From assembly GCF_022808175.1 (NCBI RefSeq), contig NZ_JALGBX010000005.1:124001-188000 (forward strand): a stretch of 64,000 nt of DNA. The letters run 5' to 3'. Position 1 is the first letter of the stretch. Every line of letters starts with the position of its first letter. Of the stretch, positions 52,974 through 61,397 are shown in pieces. Made by a program: the position numbers and the translations under genes. This DNA comes from Streptomyces sp. AP-93 (GTDB lineage: Bacteria > Actinomycetota > Actinomycetes > Streptomycetales > Streptomycetaceae). The notes under the pieces are model-generated. The model had not been told where the DNA came from. It saw only the letters and a list, made by a program, of their open reading frames with translations, and searched no databases.

Positions 52974-53720
52974 ATGCAGTACACAGCATGCATCGGCCGG
53001 ACCGCGGCGGCTCTGGCGACGGCCATGGCGGCTGCGGCCCTGATGACGGGCTGCACGCCGACCGGCGACGGCGGCGGAGCCGTCGACCCGTCGGCGCCGC
53101 CTGCGGCCTCGCGGCCGGCCGGGTCCACCCCCACCGGCGGCGACAAGGGCGGAACGACCAGCGGCGGCGGGAGCGGCGGTTCCACGGGCGTCGCGTCGCC
53201 CTCGGGCGGCTCCTCCCCCTCCTCCTCCCCCTCCTCCTCCTCCTCCGGCGGCGGCACTGGAGGAGTGACGAAGAAGCCCTGCACGGTCGACGACGTCGAG
53301 GTCTCCGAGGCGCACCATGCCGACGTCCGTCCGCCGGGCACGGGAACCGGGGCCGCCGTCCTCTCCGTCACCAACACCTCCGCGTCCTCCTGCAAGGTGT
53401 ACGGGTTCCCGACGGTCGCGGCGGCGGGCAACGGCTCGCCGGAGAAGAACCAGCCGCTGGCCACCACCCACACCGGCCCCGCCGCGGCGAACGTGCTGCT
53501 GGCCCCGGGCGCCCGCGCGTGGACGAAGCTCACGTTCGTCCAGGTCCAGGGCGAGGCGGACGGCTACTGCGAGTCCGGCGCGACCCCGGCCGGCCATCCG
53601 ACGCTGGTCATCGGCGTACTCGGCGCCGGGAAGCATCAGATCGCCCTGGACGACGGCGTGTTCGCCTTCTGCGACGGCCGGGTGACCGTCACCGCCTGGT
53701 CCTCCGCCAAGCCGTCCTAG
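52974..53720 (+). CDS. DUF4232 lipoprotein with Ser/Gly linker
   Basis: A 248-residue lipoprotein. The signal includes ALATAMAAAALMTGCTP with the lipobox cysteine at about 27. About 75 residues of Gly/Ser/Pro linker follow (with a poly-Ser run encoded by tcc/tcctc repeats), then a C-terminal DUF4232 domain (AVLSVTNTSASSCKVYGFPT, with two cysteine pairs). Such domains are common on the Streptomyces surface; the function is unknown. GGGGAG precedes the ATG. Confidence 0.85.
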   Translation: MQYTACIGRTAAALATAMAAAALMTGCTPTGDGGGAVDPSAPPAASRPAGSTPTGGDKGGTTSGGGSGGSTGVASPSGGSSPSSSPSSSSSGGGTGGVTKKPCTVDDVEVSEAHHADVRPPGTGTGAAVLSVTNTSASSCKVYGFPTVAAAGNGSPEKNQPLATTHTGPAAANVLLAPGARAWTKLTFVQVQGEADGYCESGATPAGHPTLVIGVLGAGKHQIALDDGVFAFCDGRVTVTAWSSAKPS

Positions 53721-53735
53721 GCGCTGGACGGGCCC

Positions 53736-54788
53736 CTACGGAGTGGGTGCCGTGCCGGTGCCGGACGCGGCGGAAGCGTTGGCCGCGGTGGCCGCGGCGG
53801 GTGTGGCGGACGCGCTGGGGGTGGCCGGTGTGGCCGGTGTGGTGGACGTCGTGGGTGCGGCGGAGGCCGCGGGTGCGGGTGCGGCCGGGGTTCCGGGGGA
53901 GCCCGACGGGGTCGCGGGCGTGCCCGACGGGGTCGCGCCGGGCGTGGCCGAGGGGGACTCCGGGGCGCAGACGATCTCGTCGCGCGGGGTGTAGTGCGTA
54001 CGGAACGTCTCGCGGCCGACCTCGTGGCCGCCCTGGACGAAGACGCGGTCGACGGAGACGTCGAACCCTTCCAGCGGGGTCTGCGGCTCGCAGGTGGGGC
54101 CGGTGACGGTGTGCTTCGCCGGCGGGGTGATGTGCGTCCGCGGGCCCTTGGTCGCGCGTATCTCGTCGTACTGCTTCGTTCCGAGCAGGGTGACGGTGAC
54201 CGAGGTGGAGGTGGAGGAGGCCCGGACGGTCACGGGGTGTCCCGAGTCGTTCTGCCAGCGCAGGTCGAGGGTGCCCCAGGCGACGGTGGCCTCGCGGCCC
54301 TCCGGGTACCGCTCGATGTAGAACGAGTGGGCCCCGTGCTCCAGCGGCTTCAGGCCCGCGAAGAACATGGCGTTGTACATGGTCGTCGCGACCGCGGAGA
54401 CCCCGCCGCCGGGGGATTTCACGTAACGGCCGTCGTTGATCATGATGCCGTCGACGAAGCCGTTCTCCTCGGTCCGCTCGCCCACCGCCTGGTTGAAGCT
54501 CCAGACGTCGCCCGGCTGGACGACGGCCCCGTTGATCAGTTCCACGGCGCGCGCGATGTTGTGGGTCCGGTAGGGCGCCGCGGGATAGGCGACGGTGAAG
54601 GTGGAGAGGACCTGCTGCCCGACGGCCGCCGGGGCGGTCGCCGTGGGCTCGGAGGGCCGGTCCGGGGCGGGCGTGCCCGCGGCGGCCGCGGAACCGGCGG
54701 AGAGGCCGCCCAGGCCGAGCACGGCGGCCGTACCGGCCGATATCAGGGCGATCCGCGTGGTGGCCGTACGGCCGTGGGCGCGTCGCAT
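53736..54788 (-). CDS. Secreted VanW-family protein
   Basis: A 350-residue exported protein: signal (ALISAGTAAVLGLGGLSAG), then the VanW core at about 70-190 with VQPGDVWSFNQAVGERTEEN and KSPGGGVSAVATTMYNAMFF, and a following all-beta part. The last 80 residues are Ala/Pro/Thr-rich linker without a second domain. VanW proteins are associated with cell-wall processes; the biochemical role is unknown. The ATG at 54788 has GGGAGA 3 bases before it. It is on its own transcript. Confidence 0.85.
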   Translation of the reverse strand: MRRAHGRTATTRIALISAGTAAVLGLGGLSAGSAAAAGTPAPDRPSEPTATAPAAVGQQVLSTFTVAYPAAPYRTHNIARAVELINGAVVQPGDVWSFNQAVGERTEENGFVDGIMINDGRYVKSPGGGVSAVATTMYNAMFFAGLKPLEHGAHSFYIERYPEGREATVAWGTLDLRWQNDSGHPVTVRASSTSTSVTVTLLGTKQYDEIRATKGPRTHITPPAKHTVTGPTCEPQTPLEGFDVSVDRVFVQGGHEVGRETFRTHYTPRDEIVCAPESPSATPGATPSGTPATPSGSPGTPAAPAPAASAAPTTSTTPATPATPSASATPAAATAANASAASGTGTAPTP

Positions 54789-54881
54789 GTCTCTCCCTGT
54801 CGCTTCGGAAACCGAACCACACAAGTTTGGTCTAAATCGGACCAAAAGGGTGAGAAATGTGCCGGGTCTCACGATACGGGT

Positions 54882-56129
54882 CTACGGAACCGAGCGGATC
54901 CGCCTGACCAGCAGCGATCCCGCCAGGGCCAGGGCTCCCGCCAGTGTGTACAGGGCCGTGTACCCGCCGAGGTGGGTGACGACCGGGGCCGCGATCACCG
55001 GGGCCAGCACCTGCGGCAGCGCGTTGGCGATGTTGATGACGCCCAGGTCCTTGCCCCGGTCCTCGGCGGTCGGCAGCACGTCCGTGAGCAGGGCGAAGTC
55101 CACCGCCGTGTACACGCCGAAGCCGAGGCCCAGGACGAGTGAGGCCACGATCGCGCCGGTCCAGGTCTGCCAGACGGCGAGCAGCAGCGTGGCCGCGGCG
55201 ATGACCAGCCCCGACCGGATGACGTAGGACTTGCGGCGGCCGCTGCGGTCCGACCGGATGCCGCTGATCACCACCGTGGAGAGCAGGGTGAGGGCGTTCA
55301 GCGCCGTGAGGATCAGGACGCCGGTGTCCGCGTCGCCCCGGTAGCGCACGGCGTCGGTCAGGTAGTAGAGCAGGTACATCGTGCTGATGGAGTACGAGAG
55401 GTTCATCAGGAACCGGGTCAGCCAGGCCCAGCCGAAGTCGGGATGGCGGCGCGGGTCGATCCAGAAGCCGGTCAGGAAGCCGCGCCACCGGAAGGCCGGC
55501 CGGGCGGCGGGGGCGAGCACCGAGTCCCGCCGCATCAGCACGTACGGCACGGCCGCGAGGACCGAGAAGGCCGCGCAGGCCAGATAGCCGGCGGTGATCC
55601 CGCCCGCGACCGTGGCCAGCGCCGTGCCGACCAGGATCCCGATGACCTGGGAGACGCCGAGCCAGCCGCCGACCAGCCCGCGCTGCCGGGCCGGGACCTG
55701 GTCGGGGACGGCCGCGGTGAGTGCGGCGAAGGCGGCGTTGAGGGCGAGCTGCACCAGGCACCAGCCCGCGATCACCACGGCGACGCTCTGCGCGAGCCCG
55801 AGGACCACCAGGCCCGCCGCCCCGCCCGTCACCCCGGCGACCACCCAGGGGATACGGCGGCCCGCGCGCGCCGTCGTACGGTCGGACAGCGCTCCGAAGA
55901 CGGGATTGGCGACCATCGAGACGGCCGCGCCGAGCCCCGTCACCAGAGCGAGGGTGGACGCCTTGTGGTCCGGGGTGAGGAGCTCGGCCTGGCGTGCCAG
56001 CAGCAGCTGGAGCGGGCCGAACCAGCCGACCCACACCCCGAGGTTGGCCAGGGACAGCGCGCTCACCCACCGGCCGCCGGGCGGCGTGACCGTCTCCTCC
56101 GCCGCCGCGGCCTTCGGCCCGGCGGTCAC
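54882..56129 (-). CDS. MFS sugar transporter of the second bgl operon
   Basis: A 415-residue major facilitator with about 12 helices, resembling the GPH/cation-sugar type (LANLGVWVGWFGPLQLLLARQ, ALSDRTTARAGRRIPWVVAG, SDRSGRRKSYVIRS). The GTG at 56129 overlaps the beta-glucosidase stop (GTGA), so the two are co-translated. Likely imports cellobiose or another beta-glucoside unmodified, because the paired GH1 lacks phosphate-binding residues. The frame is open to 57674 by chance. Confidence 0.87.
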   Translation of the reverse strand: MTAGPKAAAAEETVTPPGGRWVSALSLANLGVWVGWFGPLQLLLARQAELLTPDHKASTLALVTGLGAAVSMVANPVFGALSDRTTARAGRRIPWVVAGVTGGAAGLVVLGLAQSVAVVIAGWCLVQLALNAAFAALTAAVPDQVPARQRGLVGGWLGVSQVIGILVGTALATVAGGITAGYLACAAFSVLAAVPYVLMRRDSVLAPAARPAFRWRGFLTGFWIDPRRHPDFGWAWLTRFLMNLSYSISTMYLLYYLTDAVRYRGDADTGVLILTALNALTLLSTVVISGIRSDRSGRRKSYVIRSGLVIAAATLLLAVWQTWTGAIVASLVLGLGFGVYTAVDFALLTDVLPTAEDRGKDLGVINIANALPQVLAPVIAAPVVTHLGGYTALYTLAGALALAGSLLVRRIRSVP

Positions 56130-57538
56130 CTGCCGCTCTTGATCAGGTCGCGGTACCAGGCGTACGACTCCTTCGGGGTCCGGGCCAGGGTCTCGTAGTC
56201 GACGTGGACCAGGCCGAACCGCTGCCGGTAGCCCTCCGCCCATTCGAAGTTGTCGAGGATCGACCAGATGAAGTAGCCGCGGACGTCGGCCCCCTCGGCC
56301 ATCGCCTCGTGCAGGGCGCGCACGTGGCCCTCGTGGTAGGCGATCCGGCGCGCGTCCTCGATCCGGCCCGTGCCCGGATCGGGCCCGTCCCCGTACGAGC
56401 AGCCGTTCTCGGTGATGTACAGCGGCGGCAGCCGGTCGCCGTAGCGCTCGCGCAGGGTGGCGAGCAGTTCCCGCAGCCCGTCCGGGACCACCGGCCAGTC
56501 GAAGTCCGTGCGCTCGTACCCCTCGATCTCCCGGATGCCGAAGGGGAGGCCGGAGGGGATCTCGATCCCGCCGAAGGCGGAGGTGCCGGCCGGGGTGGGG
56601 GCGCCGACGAGCATCGGGTTGTAGTAGTTGACCCCGTACCAGTCCAGCGGGGCCGAGATCGCCTTGAGGTCCTCGGCCACCGGGCCGGGCAGCAGGGACT
56701 CCAGACCGTCCGGGTAGGCGCCGGTCAGGATCGGGTCGGCGAAGAGGCGGTTGGTGAGGGTGTCGTACAACGCGGCGGCGGCCCGGTCCTCCTCGCTCTC
56801 GCCGGCGGCCCACACGGGGCTGTGCGAGGCGGCTATGCCGATGTGGCGGGCGCCCGCCGCGCGCAGCGCCTGTACGCCCAGTCCGTGGGCCAGCAGCTGG
56901 TGGTGGGCGGCGGGCAGGGCGTCGAAGACGAGCTGCTTGCCGGGGGCGTGCTCGCCGAGGCCGTAGCCGAGGAGGGTCACCTCGGCGGGCTCGTTGATGG
57001 TGATCCACATCGGCACGCGGTCGGCGAGACGCTCCGCGACCACCGAGGCGTACGCGGCGAACCGCTCGGCGGTGTCGCGCTCCAGCCAGCCGCCCCGCTC
57101 CTCCAGGGCGAGCGGGGTGTCCCAGTGGAAGAGGGTGGGCACCGGGTCGATCCCCGCGGCACACAGCTCGTCGACGAGCCGGTCGTAGAAGTCCAGCCCC
57201 GCCCGGTTGACGGTCCCGTGCCCCTCGGGCAGGACCCGGGACCAGGAGACGGAGAACCGGTAGGCGTCCACGCCCAGTCCGCCCATCAGGGCCACGTCCT
57301 CGCGGTAGCGGCGGTAGTGGTCGGTGGCCACTTCTGCGTGCGAGCCGTCCTTGACGCGCCCCTGCTCCCGGGTGAAGGCGTCCCAGGAGGAGGGCCCCCG
57401 GCCGTCGGCGGTGGGCGAGCCCTCGATCTGGAAGGCGGAGGCGGAGACCCCCCAGCGGAAACCGGCCGGGAAGCGGGGCGCGGGCGGTACGGAAGCCATG
57501 GGCGACGCGGGTGACACGGGCGGTACGGACGCGGGCAT
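56126..57538 (-). CDS. Beta-glucosidase (GH1, non-phospho)
   Basis: A 470-residue GH1 enzyme. Acid/base Glu183 in TINEPAEV, nucleophile Glu377 in YITENGCSYG and the glucose-binding loop NFEWAEGYRQRFGL (about 424-437) identify a beta-glucosidase for free sugars, in contrast to the phospho enzyme at 1916. It has no signal peptide, so it acts inside the cell on disaccharide brought in by the MFS transporter of the same operon. Start: ATG 57538 gives a short leader and has a GAAGCGAG-like site; ATG 57499 is a possible alternative. Confidence 0.9.
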   Translation of the reverse strand: MPASVPPVSPASPMASVPPAPRFPAGFRWGVSASAFQIEGSPTADGRGPSSWDAFTREQGRVKDGSHAEVATDHYRRYREDVALMGGLGVDAYRFSVSWSRVLPEGHGTVNRAGLDFYDRLVDELCAAGIDPVPTLFHWDTPLALEERGGWLERDTAERFAAYASVVAERLADRVPMWITINEPAEVTLLGYGLGEHAPGKQLVFDALPAAHHQLLAHGLGVQALRAAGARHIGIAASHSPVWAAGESEEDRAAAALYDTLTNRLFADPILTGAYPDGLESLLPGPVAEDLKAISAPLDWYGVNYYNPMLVGAPTPAGTSAFGGIEIPSGLPFGIREIEGYERTDFDWPVVPDGLRELLATLRERYGDRLPPLYITENGCSYGDGPDPGTGRIEDARRIAYHEGHVRALHEAMAEGADVRGYFIWSILDNFEWAEGYRQRFGLVHVDYETLARTPKESYAWYRDLIKSGR

Positions 57539-57628
57539 GCGGACTCGCTTCGTTCGGGGACGCACGCGATCCCCGGCACGCACGGGTACGGGGACGCGCG
57601 CCATCGGGCGCACTGCTCACGGCACTTT

Positions 57629-57653
57629 CGGGTCCCCGGACCCGCCCTGTCAA
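57629..57653 (-). promoter_or_regulatory. Candidate promoter of the second bgl operon
   Basis: On the minus strand TTGACA occupies 57653-57648 and, after 18 bases, gaaagt (57629-57624 approximately) may be the -10, which is a weak match. It is about 90 bases before the start at 57538. Confidence 0.35.
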
Positions 57654-57670
57654 TGGAAAGTGAACAATTC

Positions 57671-58126
57671 TCAACTTTTGTCGGAGCGGGCCGCGTCGAG
57701 CAGGGCGAGCCGCGCCGAGCCGGCCTTCTCCAGCTCCCCGGCGAGCTCCCGCGCCTCCCCGGACCCGCCCGAGGAGCGTTCACCCGCGCAGAGCAGCAGC
57801 GACTGCGTGAGGTGGGCGCGCAGGGTGTCGGCGGAGACCATGACCGGCATGTCGTGCCCCTCGTGCGGGCGGGTGTCGGGCGCCGCGGACCGGGCCAGGA
57901 GCCCGCGCAGCAGCGTCAGTTCGGCCCCCTGCCGCTCCGCCGCCCGCTGCGCGAACCGGGCCAGCGCCGGGTCCCCGGCCCGCGACCCCGCCAGGTCCGT
58001 CAGCAGCCGGGCCCGCTCGTCCATCGGGATCATGAGCTGGATCCAGGCGATGTCGATGGCGTTGAAGGCCGCTGCGGCACGCGGCGTCCCGGCCCGCGTA
58101 GCCTCGGCCCGCGGAGCCCCGGCCAC
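57671..58126 (-). CDS. DUF305-family protein, probably N-terminally truncated
   Basis: A 151-residue product whose core, FNAIDIAWIQLMIPMDERAR through PHEGHDMPVMVSADTL, matches the DUF305 subfamily common in actinomycetes. Those relatives normally begin with a signal peptide or lipobox; here the core starts about 20 residues in, and the coding frame begins next to the broken end of a LacI gene on the other strand. A GTG at 58126 is the only good start. The gene may be non-functional. The function of DUF305 is unknown, although some members bind metals or act in the envelope. Confidence 0.5.
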   Translation of the reverse strand: MAGAPRAEATRAGTPRAAAAFNAIDIAWIQLMIPMDERARLLTDLAGSRAGDPALARFAQRAAERQGAELTLLRGLLARSAAPDTRPHEGHDMPVMVSADTLRAHLTQSLLLCAGERSSGGSGEARELAGELEKAGSARLALLDAARSDKS

Positions 58127-58138
58127 CGGCTGCGCGGT

Positions 58139-58564
58139 GCAGCCGGACCGCTGGACCTCTTCGAGTCCCGCGAGCGCCTCGACGGCTACCGCGCCGCGCT
58201 GCGCGACACCAGCCGCCGCGTGGCGCTGGGCGATTTCACCCGGGCCTCCGGAGCCGAGGCCATGCGGCAGCTGCTGGAGGAAGACCCGGAGCTGGACGCG
58301 GTGTTCGCGGCCAACGACCTGATGGCCATCGGCGCCCTGCGGACCCTGCGGCAGGTGGGCCTGCGGGTTCCCGAGGACGTGGCCGTCGTCGGCTTCGACG
58401 ACATCGAGGCCGCCGCCTACACGGTCCCGGCCCTCACCTCCGTACGCAGCCCCATGGCCGACCAGGCCACGGCCACGGTGCGGCTGCTCCTGGGCCTGAT
58501 CGAGGGCGGTTCCAGGGAGCGGGTGGTCATGCCGAACGACCTCGTGGTCCGCGAATCGTCCTGA
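58139..58564 (+). pseudogene. LacI-family repressor, C-terminal fragment
   Basis: About 142 residues from LDLFESRERLDGYRAAL to the stop match the end of LacI regulators: GDFTRASGAEAMRQLL, DAVFAANDLMAIGALRTL and VPEDVAVVGFDDIEAAAYTV (sugar-binding and dimer contact parts). The first 180 or more residues, including the DNA-binding domain, are gone. The break is near 58139, beside the truncated DUF305 start. It is likely the former regulator of the beta-glucosidase-MFS operon. No start codon with a ribosome site serves this fragment. Confidence 0.75.
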
Positions 58565-58576
58565 GGGACCGCTCCC

Positions 58577-59437
58577 TCAGGACGAGCGCACCTCGGAGGA
58601 AGACGCGCGCTCCACGGAGGAACCCGTCACGTCCTGTACGTGCCGCAGGCCCGGCCCCGCCAGGACCTCGTGCAGCTGCTGGAAGACCTGCCGGGCGCCC
58701 ACGGCGTTCCAGTCCGCGGGGAGCAGCTCGGCGGGGAGGCCCGGGTCGAGATAGGGCAGCCGGCGCCACTCGGTGAGCATCGGCACGTAGTGGCGGAAGG
58801 CCTCGGCGGCGTCGATGCCGTCCTGCAGGGCGAGCTTCGCGGCGACCGGCGCGTACGCGCCGGTGAAGGTGGCGTACTGGGCCTGGATCGCCGGAAAGTC
58901 CCACCAGGAGCTGACCGCCTCCGGCAGGTCGCTGAACGCGGCGTAGTCGGCGGCGGCGAACAGGTGGACGTACTCGCTGAGGCCGAGCCGGACGAGCATG
59001 TCGCGCGCGTCCTCCAGGAGCCGGCCCGGCGCCAGCCACACGCCGGGGGCGATGTTGCCGAAGCCGAGCCAGGTCAGCCTGGTGCGCAGCTGGTACCGGT
59101 GGGAGCGCTCTGACTCCGGCACGGAGAAGACCGCCATGGCCCAGCCGTCCCTGAGGTCCGCCGGTTCGAGGCTGGCGAAGATGCGCCGGTCGCCGGCGTC
59201 GAAGACGGGGTGGACGGCCGGGCTGAGCCGGTACCCGGTGGCTCCGCGGCGCTCCGGTTCGAGCACGCCCTTCTTCTTGAGCCGGGAGATGGCCGAGCGC
59301 ACGGCCTGGCTCTCCACGCCGAGTTCCGACATGAGCGTGATCAGGTCGGCGACGGAGATCCAGCCACCGCTCCCGCGCACGAAGGCCCCGTAGACCGTAC
59401 TGATCAACGAGCTGGGCCTGAGGGGGCTGTCCGACAT
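58577..59437 (-). CDS. PaaX-family transcriptional regulator
   Basis: A 286-residue PaaX-type regulator. The N-terminal winged HTH includes VADLITLMSELGVESQAVRS and AISRLKKKGVLEPERRG, and the C-terminal PaaX domain ends near the Ser-rich tail. PaaX proteins are repressors of aromatic degradation genes that respond to an aryl-CoA. Here the gene follows the gentisate operon on the same strand, which fits control of salicylyl-CoA degradation. ATG 59437 with AAGG 6 bases upstream is preferred over GTG 59443. Confidence 0.85.
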   Translation of the reverse strand: MSDSPLRPSSLISTVYGAFVRGSGGWISVADLITLMSELGVESQAVRSAISRLKKKGVLEPERRGATGYRLSPAVHPVFDAGDRRIFASLEPADLRDGWAMAVFSVPESERSHRYQLRTRLTWLGFGNIAPGVWLAPGRLLEDARDMLVRLGLSEYVHLFAAADYAAFSDLPEAVSSWWDFPAIQAQYATFTGAYAPVAAKLALQDGIDAAEAFRHYVPMLTEWRRLPYLDPGLPAELLPADWNAVGARQVFQQLHEVLAGPGLRHVQDVTGSSVERASSSEVRSS

Positions 59438-59500
59438 GATCACCTTCCCGTGGTGTGGGGTGGTGATCCTATCGAGCGGCGGCGGCCGGGCGGCCTCCGG

Positions 59501-60298
59501 TCACCCCGAGGCCCGCGTCCCCGGGTGCAGGGGAGCCTCGGCGTACGCGCCGGAGAGGAGGTGGCCGGCGCCGGGGGCGACGGCCGGCAGGCCGAGGGCG
59601 CGCAGCATCTGGTGGGAGGTACAGACGGCCGCGGAGACGACCGGCTTGCCGAGCAGCTGCTCGGCCTCCTCGATGGCGCCGAGCGAGGGCATCTGCACGC
59701 AGGCCGACAGGACGACCGCGTCCGCGTCGGCGTAGTCCAGGGCGCGGGCCAGACCGGGGAGCCTGGCCGGGTCGTGGGCGGCCACGTCCAGGTTGTTCGG
59801 GATCTCCAGGGCCTGGTAGTCGAGGACCTCGATGCCCTCGTGGGTGAGGTAGTCGACGACGGTCTGCGTGAGCGGGCGCATGTACGGGGCCAGCAGGGCC
59901 ACCTTCCTGGCGCCCATCGTGTGCAGCCCGTGGACCAGGGCGCCCGCGCTGGTGACCACGGGGGCGGGGGCCCCGTTCTCCACGGTGCGCGTGTGCAGGC
60001 GTTCCTCGGAGGTGCGGTGGTAGCCGAGGCCCATGCTCATGATGGCGACCAGGCAGGCGTAGCCGAGTACGTCGACCCGCGCGTCGGAGAGCTCCACGGC
60101 GCAGCGGTCGGAGTCGGCGTCCATGGCCTTGAGCTGCTCGGGCGTCACGTGGGTCATGCGCATGCGGCTGGAGTGGAAGGTGAAGCGGTCGTCGGGCGCG
60201 ATCTCCATGCGGGCGCGCAGGATCGCGGGCACCTCGGTTTCCATGGTGACGTTGGAACTCGGGACGATCTGGCCGATGCGGTAGGTGCGGGGCGGCAC
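59501..60298 (-). CDS. Maleate cis-trans isomerase
   Basis: A 265-residue member of the Asp/Glu racemase superfamily. The pair Cys82 (in YACLVAIMSMG) and Cys200 (in VLSACVQMPS) falls at the positions known for maleate isomerases, and SSNVTMETEVP (about residues 14-24) is the substrate loop. It should convert maleate to fumarate without a cofactor. The GTG at 60298 has GAGGAG 6 bases upstream. As the gene after the FAH hydrolase and gentisate dioxygenase, it would feed the last carbon of ring cleavage into the TCA cycle. Confidence 0.87.
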   Translation of the reverse strand: MPPRTYRIGQIVPSSNVTMETEVPAILRARMEIAPDDRFTFHSSRMRMTHVTPEQLKAMDADSDRCAVELSDARVDVLGYACLVAIMSMGLGYHRTSEERLHTRTVENGAPAPVVTSAGALVHGLHTMGARKVALLAPYMRPLTQTVVDYLTHEGIEVLDYQALEIPNNLDVAAHDPARLPGLARALDYADADAVVLSACVQMPSLGAIEEAEQLLGKPVVSAAVCTSHQMLRALGLPAVAPGAGHLLSGAYAEAPLHPGTRASG

Positions 60299-60350
60299 GG
60301 GTGCTCCTCGATGGTCGGGCGGCGGGTGTCGGGGTAGGTGTCCGGCAGGT

Positions 60351-61265
60351 TCAGCGGGCGTCGACGACGGGGTTGGCGAGGGTTCCGATGATCTCGACGG
60401 TGGCCTCGACGGTGTCGCCGGGCACGAGGAACTCGGGCGGGACCATGCCGGCCCCGACACCGGAGGGGGAGCCGGTCGCGATGACGTCGCCGGGCTCCAG
60501 GGTCACGCCCGAACTGATGTCGGCGATGAGGCGGGCGATGGGGAACAGCATGTGGCGGGTGTTCGACTTCTGCTTGGTGACCCCGTTCACCCGCAGTTCG
60601 AGGTCGAGGTCCATCGGGTCCGGGACCTCGTCGGCGGTGACCACGGCGGGGCCGAAGGGGGCGTAGGAATCCTGGCCCTTGGAGAAGAACCACTGGCCCG
60701 ATCGGCGCTGGTCGCGGGCGCTGATGTCGTTGACGACGCTGTAGCCGAAGATGTGGCCGTACGCCTCCTCCTCGGTCACCCGGAAGGCGGTCCGGCCGAT
60801 GACCACGGCGAGTTCGCACTCCCAGTCGAGCTGCGTCGTGAGGTCGGCGTTGTGCAGGATCGGCGCCCCGGGGCCGGTGACGGCGGTGGCGGGCTTGCTG
60901 AACAGCACCGGACGCGGCGGCAGGTCCTTGTCGGTGTCCAGGCTGCGGCTGGACTCCTCCACGTGCTCCACGTAGTTCAGCCCGACCCCGATGATCTTGC
61001 CGGGACGCAGCGGAGCACGCAGGGTGACCTCCTCCAGCCGGTGCACGGCACCGGCGGGCCGGTCGGCGGGGCCGCCGGCCAGCAGGCGGGCGGCCGTCTC
61101 ACGGGCCGGGGCGCCCGCCCGGACGAAGGAGAGCAGGTCGCCGGGCAGCTCCACGCCCGCGTGCCGGGCGAGGGCCGCGAGGTCGTACACCAGGCCGTCG
61201 AGCTGGGCGCCCAGACGGTCGGCGGTGCCGGTCATCGGCGCGGTCGTGTAGGTCACCAGTCGCAT
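60351..61265 (-). CDS. FAH-family hydrolase (maleylpyruvate/fumarylpyruvate type)
   Basis: A 304-residue protein with an N-terminal cap and a C-terminal FAH domain (VGLNYVEHVEES, LDWECELAVVIGRTAF, YSVVNDISARDQRRSGQWFF). The metal-binding Glu pair is in ECE. In this operon it should split the ring-cleavage product into pyruvate plus a C4 diacid. Because the operon carries a maleate isomerase and no visible maleylpyruvate isomerase, the cis diacid maleate is the expected product. ATG 61265 with AGGAGC 5 bases upstream. Confidence 0.87.
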   Translation of the reverse strand: MRLVTYTTAPMTGTADRLGAQLDGLVYDLAALARHAGVELPGDLLSFVRAGAPARETAARLLAGGPADRPAGAVHRLEEVTLRAPLRPGKIIGVGLNYVEHVEESSRSLDTDKDLPPRPVLFSKPATAVTGPGAPILHNADLTTQLDWECELAVVIGRTAFRVTEEEAYGHIFGYSVVNDISARDQRRSGQWFFSKGQDSYAPFGPAVVTADEVPDPMDLDLELRVNGVTKQKSNTRHMLFPIARLIADISSGVTLEPGDVIATGSPSGVGAGMVPPEFLVPGDTVEATVEIIGTLANPVVDAR

Positions 61266-61293
61266 CGGTGGCTCCTAAGGGAGAGGGGGGTTT

Positions 61294-61354
61294 CGGGGGT
61301 ACGGGGCTTTGGGGGTACGGGGCTTCGGGGGTGCGGCGGGGTGCGCCGCCGCAC
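61294..61354. repeat. Short G-rich direct repeats and hairpin
   Basis: gggggtacggggctt is present at 61295 and 61311 with a partial third copy near 61327. It is followed by a hairpin with arms gtgcggcgg (61331-61339) and ccgccgcac (61346-61354). This 132-base spacer lies between the gentisate dioxygenase stop (61398) and the FAH start (61265), so the hairpin could attenuate downstream genes. Confidence 0.55.
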
Positions 61355-61397
61355 CGGGACCGGTGTCAGGGCCGGCGGTCCGGTGCGGCGGCGCGGC

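Noticed and set aside
56130..57674. Extended open frame upstream of the second bgl MFS gene
   Set aside because: It is a shadow of the beta-glucosidase frame; the product is Arg/Pro-rich and the GTG at 56129 in GTGA overlap is a normal start.
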